Source of the DNA: an uncultured Oscillospiraceae bacterium
GTDB lineage: Bacteria > Bacillota > Clostridia > Oscillospirales > Ruminococcaceae
Assembly (NCBI GenBank): GCA_934486875.1
Contig: CAKSPU010000004.1
Coordinates: 17,211-81,210 of the forward strand
Length of the DNA stretch: 64,000 nucleotides
Direction of reading: 5' to 3'
How positions within the stretch are numbered: the stretch's first letter is position 1; each line of letters opens with the position of its first letter. This document shows, in pieces, positions 15,834 to 23,876 of the stretch. The translations under genes were made by a program, and so were the position numbers. The notes under the pieces are model-generated. The model was given only the letters and a program-made list of their open reading frames with translations, was not told where the DNA came from and made no database searches.

Positions 15834-16715
15834 ATGAAAGGGCTGCTTGAAAGGATATTATATCCCCCAAGGCTTGTTTTGCTTATTGTTCTGACAGCTT
15901 CTTTCGCCGCTCTTGCATATATCTTTCAGGCAGGGCTCTCTGAGAGTGCGGCGGCATACAAAGTTTATTGTATGTCGGCGTACTCTCTTTTTATTATCAT
16001 TACAACAGTGATAAGAGGGCGAAAAAAGCTTCGGGAAAGAATAAAAAGTTCTCCCCTCATTGTCAGTATAATGTCAAACAAAGCTGTTCGCAGATATATG
16101 GACGATATGCATTTTCGGGGCGGCGTGGGCATTTATCAGGGTATGGCGGTGAATTTCCTTTATGTCGCTTTCCGCACGGTAACGGGGATAATGTACTCGT
16201 CGGTATGGTTTATTTCTATGGCTGTTTATCATATGGTGCTGGGGTGTATGAGGGCTGTGCTCATATACGGCTACAGGCGGCGGGACGGGAAAGACTATGA
16301 GTATGAGTACCGATTTTACCGCATCTGTGCTTATATGCTGTTCGGGCTGAATATTCCTATGGGCGGTATGATATTGCTGATGATACGGACGGACACAAGC
16401 GTATCATATTCCGAATATGTGATATATCTTTCTGCGATGTTTACCTTTTACACGATGATAATTTCGGTGGCGAATATGGTGAAATACCGCAGGGCGGGCA
16501 GTCCTGTACTGTCGGCGGCAAAGGTCATAAGCTTCGTTTCGGCTATGATGTCAGTGCTGGGACTTCAGACAGCTATGATATCAAAGTTTTCGGAGAAGTC
16601 GGACAGCTTTCGTACAATGATGAACGGTATCACGGGCGGGGTCATTTACGGCATTGTTATAATCACGGCGGTTCTTATGCTTATTAAAGGAAAGAGGGCT
16701 TCGGAAAATGAATAA
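15834..16715 (+). CDS. Multi-span membrane protein, unknown function
   Basis: 293 residues with about eight membrane segments spread along the protein and a basic loop near residue 65. Starts 5 nt after the previous gene and overlaps the TetR gene by 8 nt, so the three are cotranscribed. The TetR protein may control this membrane protein. No family recognised. Confidence 0.65.
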   Translation: MKGLLERILYPPRLVLLIVLTASFAALAYIFQAGLSESAAAYKVYCMSAYSLFIIITTVIRGRKKLRERIKSSPLIVSIMSNKAVRRYMDDMHFRGGVGIYQGMAVNFLYVAFRTVTGIMYSSVWFISMAVYHMVLGCMRAVLIYGYRRRDGKDYEYEYRFYRICAYMLFGLNIPMGGMILLMIRTDTSVSYSEYVIYLSAMFTFYTMIISVANMVKYRRAGSPVLSAAKVISFVSAMMSVLGLQTAMISKFSEKSDSFRTMMNGITGGVIYGIVIITAVLMLIKGKRASENE

Positions 16716-17325
16716 GTCGGAAAGCAGATATTTCAGCACAGCGGTGAAAATGGACAGGGCTTTTCTGGAGCTTCTTGATAAAAAAGACCTGCCGTTCATC
16801 ACTGTAAAGGAAATTTGCGAAAAGGCAGGTGTAAACCGCTCTACCTTTTATCTCCATTACGAAAATATCGGTGATCTTCTGACGGAAAGTGCCGAACAGA
16901 TGATAAACGATTTTTTAAGCCATATAAAAACCGATTCGGGTGAGTTCATCACAAAGCTGAACACCTGCCCCATTGAGGAGCTTTATCTCATTACGCCGCA
17001 GTATCTTACCCCTTATCTTACGTACATAAGGGACAACAGAAGACTTTTCGGAACATTCCTTGAAAATGCTGAGACGCTTCGGCTTAACGAAAGCTACGAA
17101 AAGATGATGCGGCACATTATTATGCCGATATTTAAAAGATTCGGCGTTCCCGAGAGGGACAGGGGCTATATAATGGTTTTTTACATTCACGGGATAATGG
17201 CGCTGATAGGCGAATGGCTGCGGCACGACTGCTCCGACAGCATTGAATATGTTTCGGGAATGATACAGGGGCTTGTTAAAAAATACAAGGAGGACGGCAA
17301 AAAAGATGTTCTGATATCAAAATGA
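16708..17325 (+). CDS. TetR/AcrR-family regulator
   Basis: 205 residues. N-terminal helix-turn-helix: ITVKEICEKAGVNRSTFYLHYENIGDLL (about 29-56; the last part is the family hallmark FYLHYxN). The C-terminal ligand domain is generic. The start overlaps the previous gene by 8 nt. A strong terminator follows. Likely autoregulates its own membrane-protein operon (inference). Confidence 0.88.
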   Translation: MNKSESRYFSTAVKMDRAFLELLDKKDLPFITVKEICEKAGVNRSTFYLHYENIGDLLTESAEQMINDFLSHIKTDSGEFITKLNTCPIEELYLITPQYLTPYLTYIRDNRRLFGTFLENAETLRLNESYEKMMRHIIMPIFKRFGVPERDRGYIMVFYIHGIMALIGEWLRHDCSDSIEYVSGMIQGLVKKYKEDGKKDVLISK

Positions 17326-17331
17326 CATAAA

Positions 17332-17380
17332 AGCACACCGCAGAACGGTTCATTTCAGAATTGTTCTGCGGTGCTTTTTT
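17332..17380. terminator. Bidirectional terminator between TetR and LacI genes
   Basis: Stem AGCAC(A)CCGCAGAAC / GTTCTGCGGTGCT with a one-base bulge, followed on the plus strand by TTTTTT. The two genes are convergent. Confidence 0.85.
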
Positions 17381-18389
17381 ACTTGAAATTCAAAGATGCA
17401 ACGGAGTCCTTGAAAACTATCCTGCCCTTGACCTGTATCATTCCGATGTTCTCGGAGGGGGTGTTTATTTTGGAAAGGAGGGCTTCTACGGCTATGGCTG
17501 ACATCTTTTCCGTATTTACCTCAAAGGTGGTTATGTTCGGGACGGTGATGCTGCTGTAGACAGAATTATCAAAGCCTGTTACGGAAATGTCCTCGGGGAC
17601 ACGGTAGCCCTTTTCCGAAAGCACTGCCATAAGTCTGCCTGCGGCTTCATCACAGTTGCAGACAAATGCGGTGGGCATAATCACGGGAAGCTCCAAGGGG
17701 ATAAACTCGCCTGTGTCCGCTTTTCGATCGCTTATAAGATAGTATTCGGAAGGACGGATATTATGCTCAATGAGGGATTTGGCATAGCCAAGATATCTGT
17801 CCTGAATACTGCTGGTGGCGTGGATATTGCCCACAAAGGCTATTTCACGGTGTCCGTTGTCGATAAGATAATTCGTAAGCTCATAGGCAGCGTAGAAGCT
17901 GTCGCCCACCACGCAGCTCTCGGCGGTGAGCTGATTGTAGAAATCGAGGAACACCACGGGGATACCTGTATCAAGGACAGCTCTGATATATTTGTCGGCT
18001 ATCTGACCGAGGATTATTATGCCGTCGACACGCTGGTGAAAGAAAATGTCGGGAAGCACCGCTTTTTCCTCATTTGCAGAGGTGAGGGTGTGGAAAAAGG
18101 CGTAGTGCCGCTTCTGCTGGAGGGCTGTGGATATGCCGCGCATAAACTTAAAGTAAAAAGAATTTTCGGACATATATCTTTCCGCCACGATTATACCGAT
18201 ATTTCCGCTGAGTGTCTTTTTCTTTTTCACTTCCGTTCCGTATTTGTAGCCCATTGTTTCGGCGGTCTTGAGGATCTTTCTCCTGAGCTCCGGGCTAACT
18301 CCCCGCTGACCCGAAAAGGCTTTGGACACGGACACCACGCTTATGCCGAGCTTTGCGGCTATATCACGCATTGTAACTTTTTTTGCCAA
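17379..18389 (-). CDS. LacI-family repressor of the adjacent sugar ABC operon
   Basis: 336 residues from TTG 18389, chosen because GCAGGAG lies 9 nt upstream; the upstream ATG 18407 has no Shine-Dalgarno. The HTH is VTMRDIAAKLGISVVSVSKAFSGQRGVSPELRRKI split across helix 2 and 3, with hinge helix residues TAETMGYKY. The periplasmic-binding-like effector domain follows (VDGIIILGQ, AGRLMAVLSEKGYRVPEDISVTGFDN). It is divergent from the sugar transporter. Matching AACGTT-centred sequences in both promoter regions suggest it represses itself and the transporter. Confidence 0.9.
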   Translation of the reverse strand: MAKKVTMRDIAAKLGISVVSVSKAFSGQRGVSPELRRKILKTAETMGYKYGTEVKKKKTLSGNIGIIVAERYMSENSFYFKFMRGISTALQQKRHYAFFHTLTSANEEKAVLPDIFFHQRVDGIIILGQIADKYIRAVLDTGIPVVFLDFYNQLTAESCVVGDSFYAAYELTNYLIDNGHREIAFVGNIHATSSIQDRYLGYAKSLIEHNIRPSEYYLISDRKADTGEFIPLELPVIMPTAFVCNCDEAAGRLMAVLSEKGYRVPEDISVTGFDNSVYSSITVPNITTFEVNTEKMSAIAVEALLSKINTPSENIGMIQVKGRIVFKDSVASLNFK

Positions 18390-18422
18390 GCTGTTCAACT
18401 CCTGCATTCAAGATAACAATAA

Positions 18423-18435
18423 AGATAACGTTCAA
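18423..18435. promoter_or_regulatory. LacI-type operator in the regulator's own leader
   Basis: On the minus strand TTGAACGTTATCT, centred on AACGTT. Nine of ten bases match the AACGTTTTCT at 18619-18628 upstream of the transporter. It lies between the LacI promoter and its start codon. Confidence 0.5.
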
Positions 18436-18439
18436 GCTA

Positions 18440-18468
18440 ATTTTAGCATATATCATAAGCTTTTTCAA
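18440..18468 (-). promoter_or_regulatory. Promoter of the LacI gene
   Basis: Minus strand TTGAAA (18463-18468) and TAAAAT (18440-18445), 17-nt spacer. Confidence 0.6.
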
Positions 18469-18614
18469 GCTTTATTTTTAACTTAATTAATCGGTTCCGA
18501 TTCAGGCTAAAAAGATTGATTTTTGTATTCTGTTAGCTTTATTTTAAAGGTAATTTAGTCTTGTATTCTTAATATTTTGTAACGCATATATTTCTTAATA
18601 TAATAATTGTATTC

Positions 18615-18628
18615 TGCAAACGTTTTCT
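18615..18628. promoter_or_regulatory. LacI/CcpA-type operator upstream of the sugar transporter
   Basis: TGCAAACGTTTTCT fits the general LacI-family or cre pattern (TGNAANCGNTTNC) and shares AACGTTTTCT almost fully with the site in the LacI leader. It lies about 180 nt upstream of the transporter promoter. A palindrome AATCGG-TT-CCGATT is also present near 18488-18501. The rest of 18470-18800 is AT-rich with no gene. Confidence 0.5.
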
Positions 18629-18809
18629 AATTTTTTCTTACAATTAATTTTTTATAAACGCAGTTAATAATTTCAGATAAATTGCACAAGCTATATGCAG
18701 TGTAATTGTCACGATAGACAAAGATTTGTGATAGCTTTTTGAAAATTGTGAAAAATTAACAAAGCTAACAAAACCCTACTGTACGAATTGCCGCTATTTA
18801 CTTTTTTCC

Positions 18810-18837
18810 TTGACTTTGGGCGGGAAACAAATATAAT
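18810..18837 (+). promoter_or_regulatory. Promoter of the sugar ABC operon
   Basis: TTGACT (18810-18815) and TATAAT (18832-18837), 16-nt spacer, about 75 nt before the binding-protein start. Confidence 0.75.
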
Positions 18838-18913
18838 TGACTTATCGCAGAAAACACAGGCAATGAATAACACATCAATGCTGAAAATTAATGATTAATG
18901 GAGGTCATTAACA

Positions 18914-20332
18914 ATGAACACAAAGCTTAAAAGAACTGCGGCTATGTGCGCCGCACTCGTAATGGCAGGTACAGTTCTTACCGCTTGCGGCGGCTCTTCC
19001 GACAACAGCGGAGACACTACTGCTGCTCAGGGCGGCGACACTACTGCTGCTGCCGATGCAGGCAATGCTGAGGGCGGCGACACCCAGGCTCCTGCTTCAA
19101 ACGACGGTCTCAGCGGAACCATCAAGGTTCTCCACCACCGTACCGACAGGGATCAGGACGGCACAATGGCTAAGCTCACTGAGGGCTTCAACGCTCTTTA
19201 TCCTAATGTAACTGTTGAGTATCAGTCCTTCACAAACTATGCTGATGACATCGCTACAATGATGCAGTCCGATAACTACGGCGACGTTGTTATGACTCCT
19301 CAGGCTCTTAAGCAGGCTGACCTTCCTAACTTCTTCGCTTCCTTCGGTTCATATGATGAGCTTTCCCAGAAGTACTACTGGCTCGAAAACTACAGCGTTG
19401 ACGGTCAGGTCTATGCACTTCCTACAGGCGGTACTGCTTCCGGTATCCTCTACAACAAGAAGGTATGGGCTGACGCAGGCATCACTTCTCTTCCCACTAC
19501 TACAGAAGAGTTCCTTAACTGCCTCAAGCAGATCAAGGAAAACACTGATGCTATCCCCTACTACACAAACTACAACGCAGGCTGGTGCATCACTCAGTGG
19601 CAGTCCCTCGTAGTTGGTGCTTCCGGAGATCCCGATTACAACACCAAGCTTCTCACTGAGAAGAATGACCTCTTCTCCGCAGGCAGCCCTTATGACGCTG
19701 TTTACGGCACACTCTTTGACATCTACGCTGATCCTTCCCTCCACGAGGAAGATCCTATGACAACTGACTGGGAAGGCTGCAAGCCCGCTTTCGCACAGGG
19801 CAAGATCGCTACTATGGTCCTCGGTTCCTGGGCTATCAGCCAGTTCCAAGAGGCTGCTGAGCAGGTTGGCACCGATCCTGCTGATGTTGGATATATGCCT
19901 TTCCCCAACAGCATTGACGGCAAGATCTACTCCGTTTCTTCCAACGACTATATGATGAGCGTTAACAAGAACTCCGCAAACCTCGACGCTGCTATGGCTT
20001 ATGCTGAGTGGTTCTGCACAGATTCCGGCTTTGCTCAGAACGAGGGCGAAATTTCCGGTCTTAAGGGTGCCGCAATGCCTGAGACACTTTCTTCCTTCGA
20101 CGAGCTGGGCGTTCAGCTCTTCGTTGAGAACCCCACACCTGCTGACCTTATCGGCAAGTGGGACGAGATCGCTAAGGCTTCCGAAGTTGATCCCTGGGGC
20201 GATGCTTCCACAAACTTCAAGTTCAGAATGGCTGAGGCTGCTTTCAACGGCAAGGGCAGAGACGAGTATGACAAGATCGCTGCTGACGTTAACACTGCCT
20301 GGGCTGCTTCCAGAGACGAGATCCTCGGCTGA
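18914..20332 (+). CDS. Sugar ABC transporter substrate-binding lipoprotein
   Basis: 472 residues. Lipoprotein signal MNTKLKRTAAM... ending in the lipobox LTAC (Cys about residue 25), then a Ser/Thr/Gly/Asp-rich linker and a family-1 extracellular solute-binding fold (TIKVLHHRTDRDQDGTMAKL, then LPTGGTASGILYNKKVW and GKIATMVLGSWAISQF). The ligand is probably an oligosaccharide, exact sugar unknown. GGAGG lies 9 nt before the ATG. The gene uses GCT/CTC/TTC/AAG codons strongly, unlike most neighbours, which suggests high expression. Followed by two permeases; no ATPase gene is nearby, so a shared MsmX-type ATPase is expected. Confidence 0.92.
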   Translation: MNTKLKRTAAMCAALVMAGTVLTACGGSSDNSGDTTAAQGGDTTAAADAGNAEGGDTQAPASNDGLSGTIKVLHHRTDRDQDGTMAKLTEGFNALYPNVTVEYQSFTNYADDIATMMQSDNYGDVVMTPQALKQADLPNFFASFGSYDELSQKYYWLENYSVDGQVYALPTGGTASGILYNKKVWADAGITSLPTTTEEFLNCLKQIKENTDAIPYYTNYNAGWCITQWQSLVVGASGDPDYNTKLLTEKNDLFSAGSPYDAVYGTLFDIYADPSLHEEDPMTTDWEGCKPAFAQGKIATMVLGSWAISQFQEAAEQVGTDPADVGYMPFPNSIDGKIYSVSSNDYMMSVNKNSANLDAAMAYAEWFCTDSGFAQNEGEISGLKGAAMPETLSSFDELGVQLFVENPTPADLIGKWDEIAKASEVDPWGDASTNFKFRMAEAAFNGKGRDEYDKIAADVNTAWAASRDEILG

Positions 20333-20384
20333 TTAACTTTTACCAATCCTCTTTAATTTTTCTTTCTCTCCACGTACTGTATTC

Positions 20385-20412
20385 TTCTGCGGTGCATCTT
20401 CACGCCGCAGAA
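20385..20412 (+). other. Hairpin after the binding-protein gene
   Basis: TTCTGCGG / CCGCAGAA (20385-20392 and 20405-20412) without a U-run. Such intercistronic hairpins often stabilise binding-protein mRNA and reduce permease expression; that role is inferred. Confidence 0.45.
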
Positions 20413-20442
20413 TGATACGGTATCTTTATACTCAGCAATTTA

Positions 20443-20600
20443 TACTAATAACCAATTAACCTATAGACAAATCCTCGGCTGAAATAAGCCCATTCTGCGT
20501 CAAGCTTCCTTGCCGGGCGCAAAGCCCGCCTGCGGTCGCTTTCCTTGACTGGGATTATTTCATCTGTCGGCTTTATCTATAGAACAATTGGTTATTAGTA
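20443..20600 (+). mobile_element. MITE-like palindromic element, copy A (158 bp)
   Basis: Terminal inverted repeats TACTAATAACCAATT / AATTGGTTATTAGTA are perfect. Inside them AACCTATAGACAAATCC and its imperfect complement continue the palindrome almost to the centre (GGGCGCAAAGCCC). It is flanked by a TTA direct repeat on both sides. A copy of the same length lies inverted at 46888-47045. There is no coding capacity, so it needs a transposase from elsewhere. It sits between the binding-protein and permease genes. Confidence 0.8.
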
Positions 20601-20642
20601 TTAAACCATAAATACATTCTACCCGAAAACGAGGGATATGCT

Positions 20643-21569
20643 TTGACTACCAAATCCGTAAAAACCCCTAAACCTATAAACGGCAGACTGTCAAGATCAT
20701 ATATAGACAAAATGGTCACGGTATGCCTTTTCCTGCTTATCCCCACTGTGCTTCTCGTTATTTTCACCTACATTCCTGCGGCTGAAATGGTAAAATTCAG
20801 CTTCGAGGAAAGAGATCAGTTCGGTGTTGACGTTAAGTATGTGGGTCTTCAGAACTACAAGACAGTTTTTGAAACTCCCGAATATTTTGCTGCTTTCAAA
20901 AACAGCATCTACTATCTTTTCGGCTCCTTTATCCAGCTCGGACTGGCACTTTTCCTTGCGACAATCCTCTGTTCTAAGATCAGATTTTCTAATTTCTTCA
21001 AGGGCGTTCTCTTTTTCCCGTATATGATAAATACGGTTGCGGTGGCTCTTATCTTCCGCAGGTTTTTCCAGAAGGGCGATGGTATCACCAACACTGACGG
21101 TACTCTGAACTCTATAATCACGCTCCTTGGCGGCGACCCTGTGAAGTTCCTTTCCACTGAGGGACTTGTAAACATCTGTCTCGTGTTTGTTTCAATATGG
21201 AGATACATCGGTTTTGACCTTGTTATGTTCATCGGCGCTATCCAGTCCGTTTCTCCTGACATCTATGAGGCTGCTGAGCTTGACGGCGCTAACCGCTTCC
21301 AGGTATTCAGATACATCATCGCTCCCAGCATCAGACCCATTATCCTTTTACAGATGATACTTGCGGTCAAGGGCGCTATCAGCGTTTACGAAATTCCCTT
21401 TATCATCACAGGCGGACGCTTCGGCTCCAGCACATTCGTTATCCAGACAACAGAAACGGCGTTCAAGTTCCAGAAGGTCGGACTTGCTTCGGCTATGGCT
21501 GTGGTGCTGTTTTTGATAATCGTGGTGGTAACGATAATCCAGAAGCTTGTTTTCAAGGAGGATAAGTAA
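20643..21569 (+). CDS. Sugar ABC transporter permease, MalF-type
   Basis: 308 residues from TTG 20643 (GAGG 8 nt upstream; the nearby ATG is followed at once by a stop). Six membrane segments; the ATPase-docking EAA loop reads EAAELDGANRFQVFRYIIAPSIRP (in about residues 205-230). First of a permease pair, separated from the binding protein by the hairpin and MITE copy A. Confidence 0.92.
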   Translation: MTTKSVKTPKPINGRLSRSYIDKMVTVCLFLLIPTVLLVIFTYIPAAEMVKFSFEERDQFGVDVKYVGLQNYKTVFETPEYFAAFKNSIYYLFGSFIQLGLALFLATILCSKIRFSNFFKGVLFFPYMINTVAVALIFRRFFQKGDGITNTDGTLNSIITLLGGDPVKFLSTEGLVNICLVFVSIWRYIGFDLVMFIGAIQSVSPDIYEAAELDGANRFQVFRYIIAPSIRPIILLQMILAVKGAISVYEIPFIITGGRFGSSTFVIQTTETAFKFQKVGLASAMAVVLFLIIVVVTIIQKLVFKEDK

Positions 21570-21570
21570 T

Positions 21571-22431
21571 ATGGCAGCAGAAGCTATCAAGAGAGAAACC
21601 GGTAATTTTACTGCAAAGCTCTTTACTTTCTTAAAATATTTTATTCTCGTGTTTGCCTGCCTTATCGTTTTTATCCCACTTATCGTTGTTTTTCTCGGCT
21701 CTCTCAAGAACAACACCGAGTTCCTTTCCTCCAATGTTTTCGCTCTTCCCACTGAGTTTGAATGGTCAAACTACAAGACCGCTTTCATTGACGGCAAGGT
21801 GCTCCTCGGTCTGAGAAATACTGCGATAATCATTCTTATTTCCTGCACAGGCACTATCATCACGGGTACAATGACCGCTTATGTTCTCCAGCGTTTCAAG
21901 ACTGTTTTCGGCAAAATTCTGAAGGCTGCGTTCCTCCTTGCTACACTTTTCCCTGCTATTTCAATGCAGGTAACTGTTTACCGCATAATGAACAGCTTCG
22001 GTCTTGTGGGCACTATGGCGGCTCCCATTATCCTCTACATCGGCACTGATATTATCTCCATTTACATCTTTATGCAGTTTCTGGATAATATCTCCTATTC
22101 TCTCGATGAGAGCGCTATCATTGACGGTGCAAACTACTTCACGGTTTTCTTCAAGATCATTCTTCCCCTGCTTCGTCCTGCAATTGCGACTGTCCTTATA
22201 ATCAAGGTCATCAGCATTTACAACGACTTCTACACCCCTCAGCTTTATATGCCCAGCGAAGAGCTGTCGGTGGTATCCACATCGCTTTACCGCTTTATGG
22301 GTCCTTACGGTGCTAAGTGGGAGATAATCTTTGCAGGTATCGTTATCTGTATCATTCCTACGCTCATCATTTTCCTTGCTCTCCAGAAGCAGATCTATGC
22401 AGGTCTTGTTAACGGCTCGGTAAAGGAATAA
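21571..22431 (+). CDS. Sugar ABC transporter permease, MalG-type
   Basis: 286 residues from ATG 21571, preceded by AAGGAGG; an in-frame ATG 24 nt earlier lies within the previous gene and is disfavoured. Six membrane segments and an EAA-like loop (DESAIIDGANYFTVFFKII). It forms the heterodimeric channel with the preceding permease. A strong terminator follows, so the operon ends here without an ATPase. Confidence 0.92.
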   Translation: MAAEAIKRETGNFTAKLFTFLKYFILVFACLIVFIPLIVVFLGSLKNNTEFLSSNVFALPTEFEWSNYKTAFIDGKVLLGLRNTAIIILISCTGTIITGTMTAYVLQRFKTVFGKILKAAFLLATLFPAISMQVTVYRIMNSFGLVGTMAAPIILYIGTDIISIYIFMQFLDNISYSLDESAIIDGANYFTVFFKIILPLLRPAIATVLIIKVISIYNDFYTPQLYMPSEELSVVSTSLYRFMGPYGAKWEIIFAGIVICIIPTLIIFLALQKQIYAGLVNGSVKE

Positions 22432-22460
22432 TATCAACAACTTCCAATAAAAAAATAACG

Positions 22461-22503
22461 GCATCACCCGTCAGGTGGGTTTCATCTGACGGGTGATGCT
22501 TTT
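22461..22503 (+). terminator. Terminator of the sugar ABC operon
   Basis: 14-bp stem GCATCACCCGTCAG / CTGACGGGTGATGC (22461-22474 and 22486-22499) followed by TTTT. Confidence 0.9.
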
Positions 22504-22626
22504 ATAGATTGTCTTATTTTTATAGATTTGGAAATATTAAATATACACTTTAGAAACATTATAATGATATAATTTATGCATAATAAATACTTTAGGGTGG
22601 AGCTTTTTGAGGTTGGTGGAAATATA

Positions 22627-23352
22627 ATGAGAAAAAAGATTATGGCAATAGCTTTGCTGTCGGCAGTAATCGGAACTTCGTTTTCAGGCTGTGGACAAAA
22701 TGACCCAACAAATGAATCGACAGAAGTAAAAATATCTTTGGCTGAACCAAAGACAGCCGCTGTTCAAGATCTAAATGGAGCTAATCAGAAAAATGATTTT
22801 TGTCTCCCTCCAAACCTGTCTATGGACGATTTGCTTAATATGCTCCAAATTGATGGGAAAACACTTTCTATGCCCACAACGCTTGAAGATATTTTGGCTT
22901 TGAATGACAATTTCACTTGCGAAATGGCTTTTTCTGAGCTTTATTCTACCCCTGAAAAATGTATAGAGAATATGGGCGGGGTGTTTTTTGATATAAAATA
23001 TAAAGATGAAAAATTATTTCAGGCTGCCATTTCGGAAAATGATTATAACGGAGATCACCTGTCATCAAAAATATATAAATTTTCAAGTTTATTTAATTAT
23101 GAAAACTTTGAAAAAGCTGATTTGAAATTCAATATCATAAATGGTATTGGATTTGATAGTTCATTTGATAAGGTAATAAAGACATTTGGAGAACCAAATG
23201 CACATACTAATGCTACAAATAGCTGCGCATATAAATTCTATGATAAAGATATAATATACAGAATAGAATTTTTATGCTATTTAAATGAAGAAGAAAATGA
23301 GTATGATAACAAACACGTTTGTTCAATAAATATACAATCTGAGAGAGTATAA
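22627..23352 (+). CDS. Putative lipoprotein, unknown function, atypically AT-rich
   Basis: 241 residues from ATG 22627 (GGTGG upstream; an earlier in-frame ATG at 22576 would hide the signal peptide). Signal MRKKIMAIALLSAVIGTS ends at the lipobox FSGC. The rest shows no recognised domain. Codon use is clearly more AT-rich than the neighbours (many AAA, AAT, GAT, TTT, ATA), which suggests acquisition by transfer. It is a single gene between two terminators. Confidence 0.65.
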   Translation: MRKKIMAIALLSAVIGTSFSGCGQNDPTNESTEVKISLAEPKTAAVQDLNGANQKNDFCLPPNLSMDDLLNMLQIDGKTLSMPTTLEDILALNDNFTCEMAFSELYSTPEKCIENMGGVFFDIKYKDEKLFQAAISENDYNGDHLSSKIYKFSSLFNYENFEKADLKFNIINGIGFDSSFDKVIKTFGEPNAHTNATNSCAYKFYDKDIIYRIEFLCYLNEEENEYDNKHVCSINIQSERV

Positions 23353-23392
23353 ATAAATTCAGTCAATAAAACTTTGCTCGCATTTATACAGC

Positions 23393-23428
23393 AAGATCCC
23401 CGTCGGCAAACCGCTGACGGGGATCTTT
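23393..23428. terminator. Terminator between the lipoprotein gene and the sulfur operon
   Basis: 12-bp stem AAGATCCCCGTC / GACGGGGATCTT, convergent genes on both sides; a T-rich tail on the plus strand (CTTTATT). Confidence 0.75.
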
Positions 23429-23429
23429 A

Positions 23430-23861
23430 TTATATCACATAATCATAATCGGTGCCGCTTTGGATAAGGCTTGCAATGGTGATGCCGTCGAAATAATCGT
23501 TGGTCATTTTGTAGAAATCCTGCCACATCTTCATTGTCCTGCTGTCATCGGGCTGTGTGCCGTCGGTCTCTCCGCTTTCCCTCATTGATGAAACGGGGAC
23601 AAGGTCGCCCTCGGCTATGCGCAGTATCTCGCCCACATTGTAGCTCTCGGGGGGCCTTTTGAGTCGGTATCCGCCGTTCTTTCCGTGGACTCCGAACACA
23701 AGGTCTCCCTTTGTGAGCACAGGCATTATCTGTTCAAGATATTTCACAGACAGCTTCTGTCTCCCCGCTATGTCCTTTACGGGTATGCATTTGCTGCTGT
23801 AATGCTCGGCAAGGTCTATCATTACCTGCAAAGCATATCTTCCCTTTGTTGTGACGAGCAT
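23430..23861 (-). CDS. Rrf2-family regulator, CymR-like
   Basis: 143 residues from ATG 23861 (GAGG upstream). Starts with the Rrf2 helix-turn-helix (TTKGRYALQVMIDLAEH, IPVKDIAGRQKLSVKYLEQI) and wing HGKNGGYRLKRPP. The three Cys that bind Fe-S in IscR/NsrR are absent, as in CymR, the repressor of cysteine metabolism in Firmicutes. Last gene of the sulfur operon, 15 nt after cysN, so feedback control of sulfur assimilation is a strong inference. Confidence 0.85.
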   Translation of the reverse strand: MLVTTKGRYALQVMIDLAEHYSSKCIPVKDIAGRQKLSVKYLEQIMPVLTKGDLVFGVHGKNGGYRLKRPPESYNVGEILRIAEGDLVPVSSMRESGETDGTQPDDSRTMKMWQDFYKMTNDYFDGITIASLIQSGTDYDYVI

Positions 23862-23876
23862 TGCTTTCACCTCAGT

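Noticed and set aside
18615-18628. Calling the AACGTTTTCT site a pure CcpA cre element
   Set aside because: It matches the cre pattern, but the near-identical site in the LacI leader makes the local repressor the better first assignment; both remain possible.
20443-20600. Reading the large palindrome as a rho-independent terminator or structured RNA gene
   Set aside because: Copies elsewhere are inverted, interrupt a gene with a target duplication and vary in interior, which fits a mobile element better.
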